From Cenococcum geophilum 1.58 (taxonomy: Eukaryota > Ascomycota > Dothideomycetes > Gloniales > Gloniaceae): a stretch of 64,000 nucleotides of DNA. Below are positions 1 to 10,800 of this stretch, piece by piece. Within the stretch, counting starts at the first letter, position 1, and each line of letters begins with the position of its first letter. The notes under the pieces were generated by a model. The model had not been told where the DNA came from. It did no database searches and worked only from the letters and a program-made list of their open reading frames with translations. The DNA is taken from NCBI GenBank assembly GCA_001692895.1, contig KV748221.1, positions 1,157,056-1,221,055 of the forward strand, read 5' to 3'. The translations under genes were made by a program, and so were the position numbers.

Positions 1-3000
1 AGCAATAGAATCCTCGTTTAAGGAAAGGATATATCCATTAAAGAGTAATAGTATTATTAAACTAAGCTTTTCCTTTAGCTTTGCCATAAGATTTGCCTTT
101 ACTAGCTCGTCTTCTTTAAGAACTAAGAATTAGTCGTCTTTTAAGATAATTATATTGTTAGTTTATATACCGACAATTCTAAATAAAGTTCCTATAGTTA
201 TAATAAGGAAGCAGGGATTAAATATAGAAGTAGTTATTAAAAGCTTCTCTTTATAGTGCTTGCTATAGATAACCTACTAGTAAGTTCCTACCTCTGCAAT
301 CCTATATAATGGCTTAAGCATAACCATAATTATATCTTTAGGATACTAGTAGCGAATTTACTCTAGAAGGTATACCAATATTAAGCACTAAAGGTGCGTC
401 TCTAACTAGGTATAGGCTTAAGTAATATCTCGCAAATAAACCGCCATTCCATTCTTTATTAAGGAGGGAGCTAGCGCAACAATAACTTACTAACTAGCTC
501 GTTAAATTATAGGAAACTATATAAGAATCACCTCCTTACCATCGTTGTTATAGCCTTAGATAACAAGCCTTAATTTCTTAAATAGGGCGTTAGTAGCTTT
601 GCCCTTAATCTCGTTAACTATTCTTAACTTAAAAATGCGAACTCTATTAAACTTAGTAGGGTCATACTTCTTAAATTTAAAGACTTCTCTTATAATAAGA
701 CCATCGATCTCCTACTTATTAAATGCTTAAAAAGGAGCTCCTAGAGTTATAATACAACCTTCCTTTTAGAGCTATTTTGCGAGTTTAAAGTCAGCCTTCT
801 CCTTAGCTGTTATAAAGGCCATTAATAGCTTAACTCTACTCTTAATAGCGGTAATAAATTACTCTTTAAAATTAATAAGATATTAGTAATTTTATAATTC
901 CTTTAGGCGACTTCTACCGCGTTATAGTTATAGTATATCTACTATAATTATATTAGAATTATAGTTGCCTTCTAGAGTATATTAATTATAGTTCTTTTTT
1001 AAGGTATTTTTTATAGCATCCTATAAAGGCTTAGAACTATTATCTTTATAATAAGGCTTAATAATAGTTAAATAGAATTAAGTAGGTTTATAAGGCATCT
1101 AAATATAATAAGTTAATATAGGCCTAACCACCCTCCCTTTTTATACTATACGCATACCTTAGACTAAAGTGGTAGATTAAGTATAGCTAAGGTATTTAGG
1201 CCATTTCTTATTCCTAGTGCGTTATTAACCTAGCATATAGCGTAGAGATATTATACCTCCTTTATTGCCTTATAAATAGCCTTAGCTTATTATATAATAA
1301 TAATAATTTATTACTTAACGTCCGATTTGGATCCCTATTGGGCCCATACGGACTACTCCTTATTTATATATAGGGAGAAAACTTAACTTAAGAAAGACTT
1401 AACTTAAGAAAACCCTATAATCTATCTCCCCGCCTCTTAGGACTCGCTTATAAGGCGCCTATAAGGCGCCTGCGAGTTACCTATAGTGCTTTTACTACCT
1501 TACTTTTTAACCTTTTTAGGAACCACTGCTGCCGTAACTAGCCTACGGACGCGCTAGTATTATATACTTTACTCTACTACTATAGAGTTATTAGGGGGCG
1601 CCTGTTACTCGCCCTCCCGCCCTTTATTATTATTTCCTTTGCAATTTAGAACTGGTTTAGTATATTTTAGCTAATAAGCTATTAGGTAACTACCTTAAGG
1701 CCATTTTATATTAAAAGTAGTGTCTTATAGTTCTCTATGCTAGCTACTAAGAGTATTACTTCTTAGTTAGTGTATAAGGGGCATAATAGTATTATATGTT
1801 TTGGTATCTGTCTTAGCCAGCTATATTTATATCTTAGGCTACCTACTAAGATATTTACCTAGTAGAGCTAGTCTTTTAGTCCTATTATTTCTATTCTTAA
1901 GAGCGTTACTATTATATTTTCTGCCTTTATTAGGCCTTTTTAAAGCCCTAGGGTGTCTACCCCCTATAGCGTTAACTATGCTACAGCTTAGGTTCCTCTT
2001 ACCTTAGTTAGCCTCTATACCTTTAACTCCTATACACCTCTTTAGCGTTAGTCTAGCCAGTATTATATTACGGTAGATGGTTTCCTAACGTTCTTTTATA
2101 CTCTACTTTAGCTTCTTTCTCTCTCTTACTATTGTCCTTACTGGCCTCTTATACGTTTCCCTTCCTCCTCTATATAGGCCTAGGCCCTAAAGTAGCACTA
2201 TTTTTCTTCTGCTTTCTTTACCTGTTTCTCTAATATATCTTCCCTACTTTAGGGTTGTTAGTTTATTCTCCTATAAGGCGCCCTAGGGTCCCTCTATAGT
2301 TTATTTAGGCGTATCTTAATATACTTTATAATATTAGAGTTGCGTTCCTTTTACGCCCTTTATATTATAGTGGCTTTAATATATAGTTATAGGGGGGGAA
2401 TATTAGCTTCCTTCTTAAGTAGAGCTGTGGCCGTTCGCTTATATCCACCTATTATACTCTAGAGGTAGGCTATTTAGACCTTTTAGAGTGGTTTAAGGAG
2501 CGATTTAGGGGGGCCTTTCTTAGATTCTCTAATAGCCTAGATACTAGACCTATACGTTATAGTTACCCAGACAACTGCTGTATATAGTAGGCGTAACCTC
2601 TAGAAGTATAGACCCTATATAGAATTGACGATCCTAGATAATACGATATACTATACTTAGCCCTTATAGGCCGCTTACGCCGCATATACGCTCTACCGGA
2701 GCTTACTGTCTACCTATACTCCTAATACTCTTAGGCCCTAAACTGGTTAACCCCTAAAGCCTTAAATATAAATTATATACTAAAGATCTGCAGATTAGTT
2801 ACGTTTTCTTATAAAATAGATTAGCTAGTATTTTTCTGGTAAGAATTAGCAGGTAGTTATATAGTAGAGTTTAACGTGCCTACTTATCTAGGCCTCTACC
2901 CTAGTTTTCTAGTATTTATCCTAAACCTAGGCCTAAAGGCCTAGGGGCTTTCTATAAGTAGTTAGCTGCTACTACCTTAATAGGGGGTTTCACCAGTTCT

Positions 3001-3804
3001 TTTAGATATCTTATAATAGGTTAGCCTAAGTACTAGTCTACCCCCCCGCAGTCTATATAAGAGTCTCCTCCTAGAGTTAGTACGCTTTTATACGGCTTAG
3101 GAGCCTTTTATAGCCTCTAGTTTTATACCTTTTTTATTATTTCCGCCGGTATAGGCATAAGCTGCCTTTTTTAGGGGTTATAACTCCCGTCTTATATACC
3201 TATTGGCATAATCCTGTAAAGGTATTATAGCTATATCCTATAATATAGAAGCCTTAGGTACCTTTTATAGTTAAGGCCTAGACTAAAAAAGCCTCCCCTG
3301 TATAAGTAACTCCTGTTTACTCCTTAAGCGTATCTTACTAGCGTACCGCCCTAGAGGCAAACGGTTCCGTCTATTAATATACCAATACACGCATCCGTTC
3401 TCTTAAGCTACGTAGTAATCTCTTTAGCTAGGGCGTAATCCTACCTACCTACTAGGTGTACTAGGGGTTAGAGCCTAGCTAAGGGGTAAGGTCCCTAGAG
3501 CTAACAGTAGCTACTACGCACTACACCCTATAGGAGGCTAGTAGAAGTATAGGGGCGTAACACCCTATACTACTGCCAGTTCCCGTTTTACGTTGCCTAT
3601 AGGAGTCTCCTTATAATAGGCCGACTATGTCTTATAGGAGGGGGGCTATAAAGACGCTAGGTCCCGCACCGGGCGACCTACTCCCCCCCCTCCTACTAAC
3701 TAAGCTTATGTCCCCTCTTTTTATAAGCTATACCTATGTCTCTAACTATTAAGTCCTCGTCTAACTGGCCTATGTTTCCCCTATAGCCTCCCCTATATAT
3801 ATAC

Positions 3805-4118
3805 ATTAGGTCGCGTACACCACGCCTATTAAGACCCTTCTGTAAGTCGCCTTATACATATACGTATTAGGTTGCGTGCACTGCGCCTATTAAGACCCTC
3901 CTGTAAGTCGCCTGCGAGTCAACTATAAGCCAACTGTGAGTCGACTGAGTCGTACGCCATGGGGCCGTCGAAGCTGGCCTGTGTTTCCGCTGCCTAGAGC
4001 TTTGCCCGTGTTTCCACCTCGTTAAGCCGTCTGGTCGCCGTCGCGTCGCCGTCGCGTCGCTGTCGCTGTACCAGGTCGCGCGCACCACGCCTATTAAGAC
4101 CCTCTTTTAAGTTACCTA
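3805..4118. repeat. Three dispersed ~47-bp direct repeats
   Basis: A ~47-bp unit centred on CACGCCTATTAAGACCCT occurs at 3805-3852, 3866-3912 and 4072-4118. The gap between the second and third is filled by GTCGCCGTCGCGTCGCC-like short repeats. It lies near the 5' end of LINE A, where 5'-UTR repeats are common in Tad-clade elements; that role is inference. Confidence 0.7.
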
Positions 4119-4152
4119 GGTGTAACCAGATACCAGATAGACCCTCGTAGAG

Positions 4153-4248
4153 GGGCCTTAACAAGTTCTTTAGGTAGGGCCTTAACAAGTTCTTTAGGTA
4201 GGGCCTTAACAAGTTCTTTAGGTAGGGCCTTAACAAGTTCTTCGCGGT
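4153..4248. repeat. 24-bp tandem array, about 4 copies
   Basis: The unit gggccttaacaagttcttta(ggta) repeats at 4153, 4177, 4201 and 4225, the last copy degenerating after about 20 bp. A weaker cognate (ccttaacaagttctt) follows near 4296. It lies in the 5' part of LINE A. Confidence 0.85.
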
Positions 4249-5314
4249 AGCCTTGGGGCCTTAATAAGTTTTATATAAAATATCTGCGACGCGTTAACCT
4301 TAACAAGTTCTTATAAAAAGAGGATCCCTACGCCCTTATCGCGTATACTTTACGATCTTAGAGCTAGTATAAGCCCAAGGGTATCCTGTTATACGCCTAG
4401 GACGCGTCCACATTAACTAGCTGAATAAGGCCAGTTTTAGGCCTAGCTGTGAGCCAGGTAGTCGTATATCGGGCGGTTTTTATATCCCAGTTTCCCTTAA
4501 TAGGCCTCCCTAGATAGTAGAACAGGAGCTCTAAGCGGAGGCAGTAAGGCTCCTAGTGTTATTAAGGGTGATGCTTTGCACGCGTTGCGGGCTCATTACT
4601 ACAGAGTTGAACGACAGTGCTGTACACGCTGCGACGGCTCTCTACCATCGCCTCTGCACTTGGCCATTAAGAGGAATAGGATTCTAGATGATGTTTCCAC
4701 CCGCGGCGACGTAAACGCGTGCAGTAGGGCTTCGCGGGCTAGCTTATTATATAATAGAGAGAGATAGTAAAAAATTATTAGTTATTTAAGGGTAGGCGCT
4801 AAAGACTAGTAATATAGGTATAAGTCTATCTAGGCTAGCGGAATTATTAATAGCTTTAATAGCTATTTATAAGGTAAGTTCTTTACTAGTATTCTCTAGT
4901 TCTAAAGAGATAATCTTATATACGCGGCGTAATAGCGCATAATATCGCTTTACTTTTTTAATATTATTATATACCTTAATAGGGACTTCCTTAACCTTAA
5001 TTGCCATTACCTTTATCTATTATTAAAACTCTATAAATAAGAAGTTCTTTCCTATATTATAGACGATTTAGTTAGGGGGTCCTAAGTAGATATTAATTTA
5101 GTATAATTAAAGGGTATCCTATGCATTTCTAGTTAATATATCCTTTAAGAAACGTACGGCTTAGAAGGAGGTTAAAAAGTTAATAACTTAAAGTACTAGC
5201 TTACCGCTAAGATATATAATATTAATAATAATATAAAAGTTAAAGTTATAGTTATCTTTAAGGCTAAACTTAAATTGGCTAGGGGACTTCTAGTTTATTT
5301 AGTAGTAATAGTAG

Positions 5315-5547
5315 TGTGGTGGGGTAAAATGAGCCACTACTTAGTGCCTTAGCATTTTCCTGTATATATCAAGCCTTCGGCTTCTCTCCTTCTCTCTATT
5401 ACGACCTACCGGGAATACATTCTTTCCTTTCTTCTTACTAACTGCTTTCCTACTAATTGATTACAACTGACGACCGACCGACCGACCGACAGACAGACAG
5501 ACAGCATTGTGACTTTCCTATCTAAGAGTGGTCGTACCCTCCCACAG
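5315..5547 (-). repeat. Solo LTR (TGTGGGAGGG...CCACCACA family)
   Basis: A ~233-bp block interrupts the copia copy 1 sequence. Copy 2 near 18300 has the empty site, and the flanks share a 4-5 bp gtag duplication. On the minus strand it starts TGTGGGAGGG and ends CCACCACA, and it carries a GTCG/GTCT tetranucleotide run. A second copy lies at 23699-23946. It has LTR-type ends and no internal region; the parent family is not identifiable here. Confidence 0.7.
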
Positions 5548-8500
5548 TAGTACTTTATAAGATACTTAATTGCCTTAACCTTAACTTTATAGCCTATTTA
5601 CTAAAGGACCCTAAGCAATTAGTAAATAAATAGATAGCTAAAGTAATGGTATAGTTAACGTAACTCTAACTTAGTTAAGTAGCTCTAAGTAATACTCTTT
5701 TTTAGTTAATAAAGGAGCAACTAGGGGTAACCCTACTTGCGTATAATAGGCACTTAATTATCTCCCTAAATAAGTATATTCTTAAGGTTATTAAGCTTAA
5801 TACCTAATTTATTTATATTTCTGATATAAAATAAAAATAGGGTATTTATAGGAATAATATAAAAAGTAATATACCCTAAGGGGGTTTAGACCCTAATTAT
5901 ACTAAGAAAGATTATAGTACCCTTACTAAAACAAATTGTATATTAGCCTGCCGTTAAATAGTTAATCTAAATAGAGCTATTAAGCTACTAAAGGGCTTAA
6001 ACTTAAGGTTCTTCTACTATAGATACTTCTACGGCTTTAGTATCTAGTATAATACTATAAAAAACGTTCGCCGAGTATTTATTATTAAAGGAGAATATAA
6101 AGCTCTCCTATAGCTTATTAAAGATATCTAACTTTATAATAAAGTGGAGCGTAGATTAGTTATTAAAAATAGTAACGGTTTATATACTATTTACCTTACT
6201 ATACTTAGTAAAGTATTAGTTAGGTAAGTAGTTCTTAATTTCTATATCTATAAGAAGCTATTTAGCCTTATTAACCTTGCCCTTAAAATCTTCTACGCCT
6301 TTATATTAAACTAAAAAGCTTTAAAAGTAGGCTATAGTAACCTTGTAATTTCTAATATTTCTTATATTTTAGTAAAACTTATTATATACCTCCTTTTGCT
6401 TATTAAAAAAATGCCTAGTTAACTAGTAATTCGGTTTCTTATAAATATAGTACTTTTTTAGTAATTACTTTAAAATAAACCTCTATAAGGGCCTCTACCT
6501 TTACTTTATAGTTATTAATTATACCCTTTACTATATTATCCACCCCAGCCACTATATATTTAATTAGTTTAGTTATAATTATATTAGTTAGGCGGGTTAA
6601 TTAAAGTAAGTTAAAGTTAGGTGTTAAATTACTATACTTTTTAAAAGCGTAAAGCGGTACTAATAGAAGATCTTAATTAAGTATATACTTCTTTATAAGT
6701 ATTTACAGGATTAAAGAAAGTAAGATTATATTCTTTAACGCCTTAGTATACGCTAATAACTTAATTATATAGGCTAAAATCCTCTTAATATAATTTAGAT
6801 AAACCACGCTAAATTATTTAAAGTTAATTAAAGAGCTTTTAAAGACAATTAAGCTGAGGGATACCTAGGTTTATAGCAATAATCCTTAAAAAGATAATCT
6901 CTCTCTATTCTAATATATACTACTACTTATTTTTATTTTTTTAAAGTAGTATCTTAACTTATAATAATAATTCATTGCTTAACGTCCGATTTAGATCCCT
7001 ATTAGGCCTACGCGGACTACTCCTTATTTATATATAGGGAGAAAACTCAACTTAAGAAAGACTTAACTTAAGAAAACCCCGTAATCCATCTCCCTGCCTC
7101 TTAGGACTCGCCTATAAGGCGCCTATAAGGCGCCTACAAGTCACCTATAGTGCTTCTACTACCTTACTTTTTAACCTCCTTAGGAACTACTACTGCCATA
7201 ACTAGCCTACGGACGCGCTAGTATTGTATACTTTACTCTACTACTATAGAGTTATTAGGGGGCGCCCGTTACTCGCCCCCCCGCCCTCTATTATTATTTC
7301 CTTTATAACCTAAAACTAGTTTAGTATATTTTAGCTAATAAGCCATTAAGTAACCGCCTTAAGGCCTTTTTATATTAAGAGTAGTGTCTTATAGTTTTCT
7401 ATGCCAGCTACTAAAAGTATTACCTTTTAGTTAGTACGTAAGGGGCATAACAGTATTATATATTTTAGTGTCTATTTTAGCCAGCTATATTTATATTTTA
7501 GGCTACCTACTAGGACACCCACCTAGTAGAGCCAGTCTTTTAGTCCTATTATTCCTATTCTTAAGAGTGTTACTATTATATTTTCTACCTTTGTTAGGCC
7601 TTCTTAGAGCCCTAGGGTATTTACCCCCTATAGCGTTAACTATGCTACGGCTTAGGTTCCTCTTACTTTAGTTAGCCTTTATACCTTTAACTCCTATATA
7701 CCTCTCTAGCGTTAGTCCAGCCAGTATTATATTACGGTAGATAGTTTCCTAGCATTCTTTTATGCTCTACTTTAGCTCCTTTCTCTCTCTTACTATTATC
7801 CTTACTGGCCTTTTACGTGTCTCCTTTCCTCCTCTATATAGGCCTAGGCCCTAAAGCAGCATTATTCTTCTTCTGCTTTCTTTACCTGTTTCTCTAATAT
7901 ATCTTCCCTACTTTAGGGTTATTAGTTTATTCTTCTACAAGGCGCCCTAAGGTCCCTCTATAGTTTATTTAGGCGTATCTTAATATACTTTATAATATTA
8001 GAGTTACGTTCCTTTTACGCCTTTTATATTACAGTGGCTTTAATATATAGTTATAGGGGGGGAATATTAGCTTCCTTCTTAAGCAGAGCTGTGGCCGTTC
8101 GCTTATATCCGCCTATTATACTTTAAAGGCAGGCTATTTAGACCTTTTAGAGTAGTTTAAGGAGCGATTTAGGGGGGCCTTTTTTAGATTCTCCAATGGC
8201 CCAGATACTAGACCTATACGTTATGGTTAGCCAGACAACTGCTATATATAGTAGGCGTAACCTCTAGAAGCATGGACCCTATATAGAATTAACAATCCTA
8301 GATAATGCGATGTACTATGCTTAGCCCTTATAGGCCGCTTACGCCGTATATACGCTCCACCGGAGCTTACTATCTACCTATACTCCTAATACTCTTAGGC
8401 CCTAAACTAGTTAACCCCTAAAGCCTTAAATACGAATTATATGCTAGAGATCTGCAGATTAATTACGTTTTCTTATAAAATGGATTAGCTAGTATTTCTC

Positions 8501-8951
8501 TAGTAAGAATTGGACTCCATATCGTCTTGCCTATTCTATATAGGTGTTATATACTTTCTCTAGTGTTCTGCAATTCTCTATAGCTATTAGCCCGTATATA
8601 ATTAGGTTTATATTGTTAATAAAGCCTATCCCCTAGGTTGCCCCTTTCTTAAAGGAGTTAAGCAGGTTACTTATAAAGAAAAGGAAGAGTATAGGCGAGA
8701 GGGGTAATCCTTATAGTATTCCTGTTGCAACTACAATAGGGGGGCTTTAGTATCCGCTAAAGATTAGTAATGTTTCTTTTTAACCTATAAACCCTTAAAC
8801 AAATTATATAATCCATTCTAGGAAGCCTTTTGCCCTAAGGATATATAGAAGACGCTCATGGGGTATATTATTGTAGGCGCTACTAATATCTACATCGGGA
8901 AAATATTCGCAGGATAAGATTTAAGTAGACTTTATATGGCGCGTTTCGCGT

Positions 8952-9195
8952 AATTGACATGCAATTTGACCAACTTGACACGCAATTGACCAACTTGACA
9001 TGCAATTTAACCAACTTAATACGCAATTGACCAACTTGACATGCAATTTAACCAACTTAATACGCAATTGACCAACTTGACATGCAATTTAACTAACTTA
9101 ATAACTTTAAAAGCTAACTGCATATTCCTTGACACGCAGTTAACCTATTTAATAACTTTAAAAGCTAACTATATATTCCTTGACATGCAATTAAG
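8952..9195. repeat. ~21-bp subterminal tandem array
   Basis: Alternating units of the type ttgacatgcaatttaaccaac and ttgacacgcaattgaccaac are repeated about eight times, then become irregular (up to about 9195). It is subterminal in TIR element copy 1. Confidence 0.85.
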
Positions 9196-9243
9196 GTAAA
9201 GTTATATGCCAATTACGCAATCTTATATAATCTTACATAGTCT

Positions 9244-9836
9244 TATTACTTAGAGGCTCTACATAAGGCTCTGCACAAGGCTCTACACGAAGCTCTACAC
9301 GAAGCTCTACACGAAGCTCTACGTACAGAGGCTCTGCACAAGGCTCTGCGCGAAGCTCTGCGTACGGAGGCTCTGCACGAAGCTCTACGTAGAGGCTCTG
9401 CACGAAGCTCTGCGCGAGGCTCTGCATACGGAGGCTCTGCATGAAGCTCTACGTAGAGGCTCTGCACGAGGCTCTGCGCGAGGCTCTGCGTACGGAGGCT
9501 CTGCACAAAGCTCTACGTAGAGGCTCTGCACAAAGCTCTACGTAGAGGCTCTGCACAAAGCTCTACGTAGAGGCTCTGCACGAGGCTCTACGCGAGGCTC
9601 TGCGTACGGAGGCTCTGCACGAAGCTCTGCACGAGGCTCTACACGAGGCTCTACGCGAAGCTCTGCGTACGGAGGCTCTACACGAAGCTCTGCACGAGGC
9701 TCTGCGCGAAGCTCTACATACGGAGGCTCTACACGAAGCTCTACACAAAGCTCTATACGAAGCTCTACGTACAGAGGCTCTGCACAAGGCTCTGCGCGAA
9801 GCTCTACGTACGGAGGCTCTACACAAAGCTCTGCAT
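9244..9836. repeat. 12-bp minisatellite array (GAGGCTCTGCAC type)
   Basis: About 50 units of a 12-mer (consensus gaagctctacac / gaggctctgcac), sometimes separated by gtagag or gtacggag inserts. Open frames across it read only repeating Arg-Ala-Ser-Cys-type peptides and are a by-product of the 12-bp period. The reverse-complement array is at 46640-47875. Confidence 0.95.
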
Positions 9837-9962
9837 CGGGTCCCCGCTATATTCCCAATAGCGTCTACACGTGTCTCTGCCTATATAGCCGCCTTATTTT
9901 TTACCCTTCCTTCCCTCCTTACATCCTCCCTACCTAGGGAGGCACTAGAACGGCAGCCAGCA
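9837..9962. other. Unique spacer conserved between the two TIR element copies
   Basis: A non-repetitive ~125-bp segment (gggtccccgctatattccca ... cctccctacctagggaggca) separates the 12-bp and 20-bp arrays. Its reverse complement lies at about 46500-46640, in the same relative place. The conserved unique sequence between arrays shows that the arrays are parts of one element. Confidence 0.85.
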
Positions 9963-10387
9963 GAGGACCGTTGCTAGAACTAGATAACTATCGCTAGAAC
10001 CAAACAACCGTCGCCAGAACTAGACAATCGTCGTTAGAGCTAGACGACTATCGCCAGAGCCAGACAACTGTCGCTAGAACCAGACGACCGTCGCTAGAAC
10101 CAGACGACCGTTACCAGAACCAGACGACCGTCGCCAGAGCCAGACGACCGTCTCCAGAGTCAGACGACTGTCGCCAAAACCAGACAACCGTCGCCAGAGC
10201 CAGACAACCGTCGCCAGAACCAGACGACCGTCGCCAGAACCAGACGACCGTCGCTAGAACTAGACGACCGTCGCCAGAACCAGATAACCGTTACCAGAGC
10301 CAGACGACCGTTACCAGAGCCAGACGACCGTTACCAGAACTAGACAACCGTCGCTAAAACCAGACAACCGTCGCCAGAACCAGACAA
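9963..10387. repeat. 20-bp minisatellite array, ~21 copies
   Basis: The unit is cagacgaccgtcgccagaac with C/T variants. The cognate array in the second element copy has only about three units (46435-46495), so the copy number is highly variable. Confidence 0.95.
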
Positions 10388-10439
10388 TAACGACTAGCTA
10401 GTAAACACTATAAACGATTTAATTAATTAATCGAATTAA

Positions 10440-10800
10440 GGTAGCACAGACAGGTAGGTATAAATAGGGAAATACTAATAGGTAGGCAGATGCAGACAGG
10501 TAGGTAAATACAGACAGGTAAGCAGATGTAAATAGGTAAGCAGATGCAGACAGGTAGGTAGATGCTGACGGGTAGGTAGATATAGATAGGTAGGCAGATA
10601 TAAATAGGTAGGCGATGTAGACAGGTAGGCGATGCAGATAGGTAGGCAATGCAGATAGGTAGGCAATGTAGGTAGGTAGGCAATGCAGACAGGTAGGTAA
10701 TATAGACAGGTAGGCAATACAGATAGGTAGGCAATGCAGATAGGTAGGCAATGCAGGCAGGTAGGTAAATAGGCAGGTAGGTAAGTTAATAGGTAGATAG
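10440..10800. repeat. Tetranucleotide-derived array (CAGG/TAGG/CAGA)
   Basis: A long run built of aggtaggcaatgcaga-like 16-mers derived from GTAG/GCAG/ACAG tetranucleotides. Apparent proteins of 80-110 aa on the minus strand are repeat translations. The cognate lies at 46080-46325 as CCTG/TCTG repeats. Confidence 0.95.

Larger units (their letters stand above)
1300..4739 (-). mobile_element. Tad1-like LINE (A) inserted in copia copy 1
   Basis: The insertion is bounded by an exact 17-bp target duplication (tagcttattatataata at 1283-1299 and 4740-4756). Copy 2 has the empty site. The 3' end lies on the left, with an A/T-rich tail and a terminal block (about 1310-2846) nearly identical to that of LINE B (6964-8506). 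Left of 2846 the two LINEs run parallel; beyond it they diverge, so this copy is rearranged or a different subfamily in its 5' part. 2847-4739 shows no motif I recognise. The 5' region carries three ~47-bp direct repeats and a 24-bp tandem array (separate entries). It is strongly mutated in RIP style except for the GC-richer last 200 bp. Confidence 0.75.

Noticed and set aside
9233-9826. Open frames encoding repeating RASCRAS/EALHEAL-type peptides (also at 46569-47573)
   Set aside because: They are translations of the 12-bp minisatellite, whose length is a multiple of three; both strands and several frames are open for the same reason.
9963-10387. CRISPR-like appearance of regularly spaced repeats
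   Set aside because: Units are head-to-tail with no unique spacers, in a eukaryotic genome.
10419-10751. Leu/Tyr/Cys/Pro-rich open frames (also at 46025-46527)
   Set aside because: By-product of the tetranucleotide and 20-bp arrays; no start context, splicing or domain.
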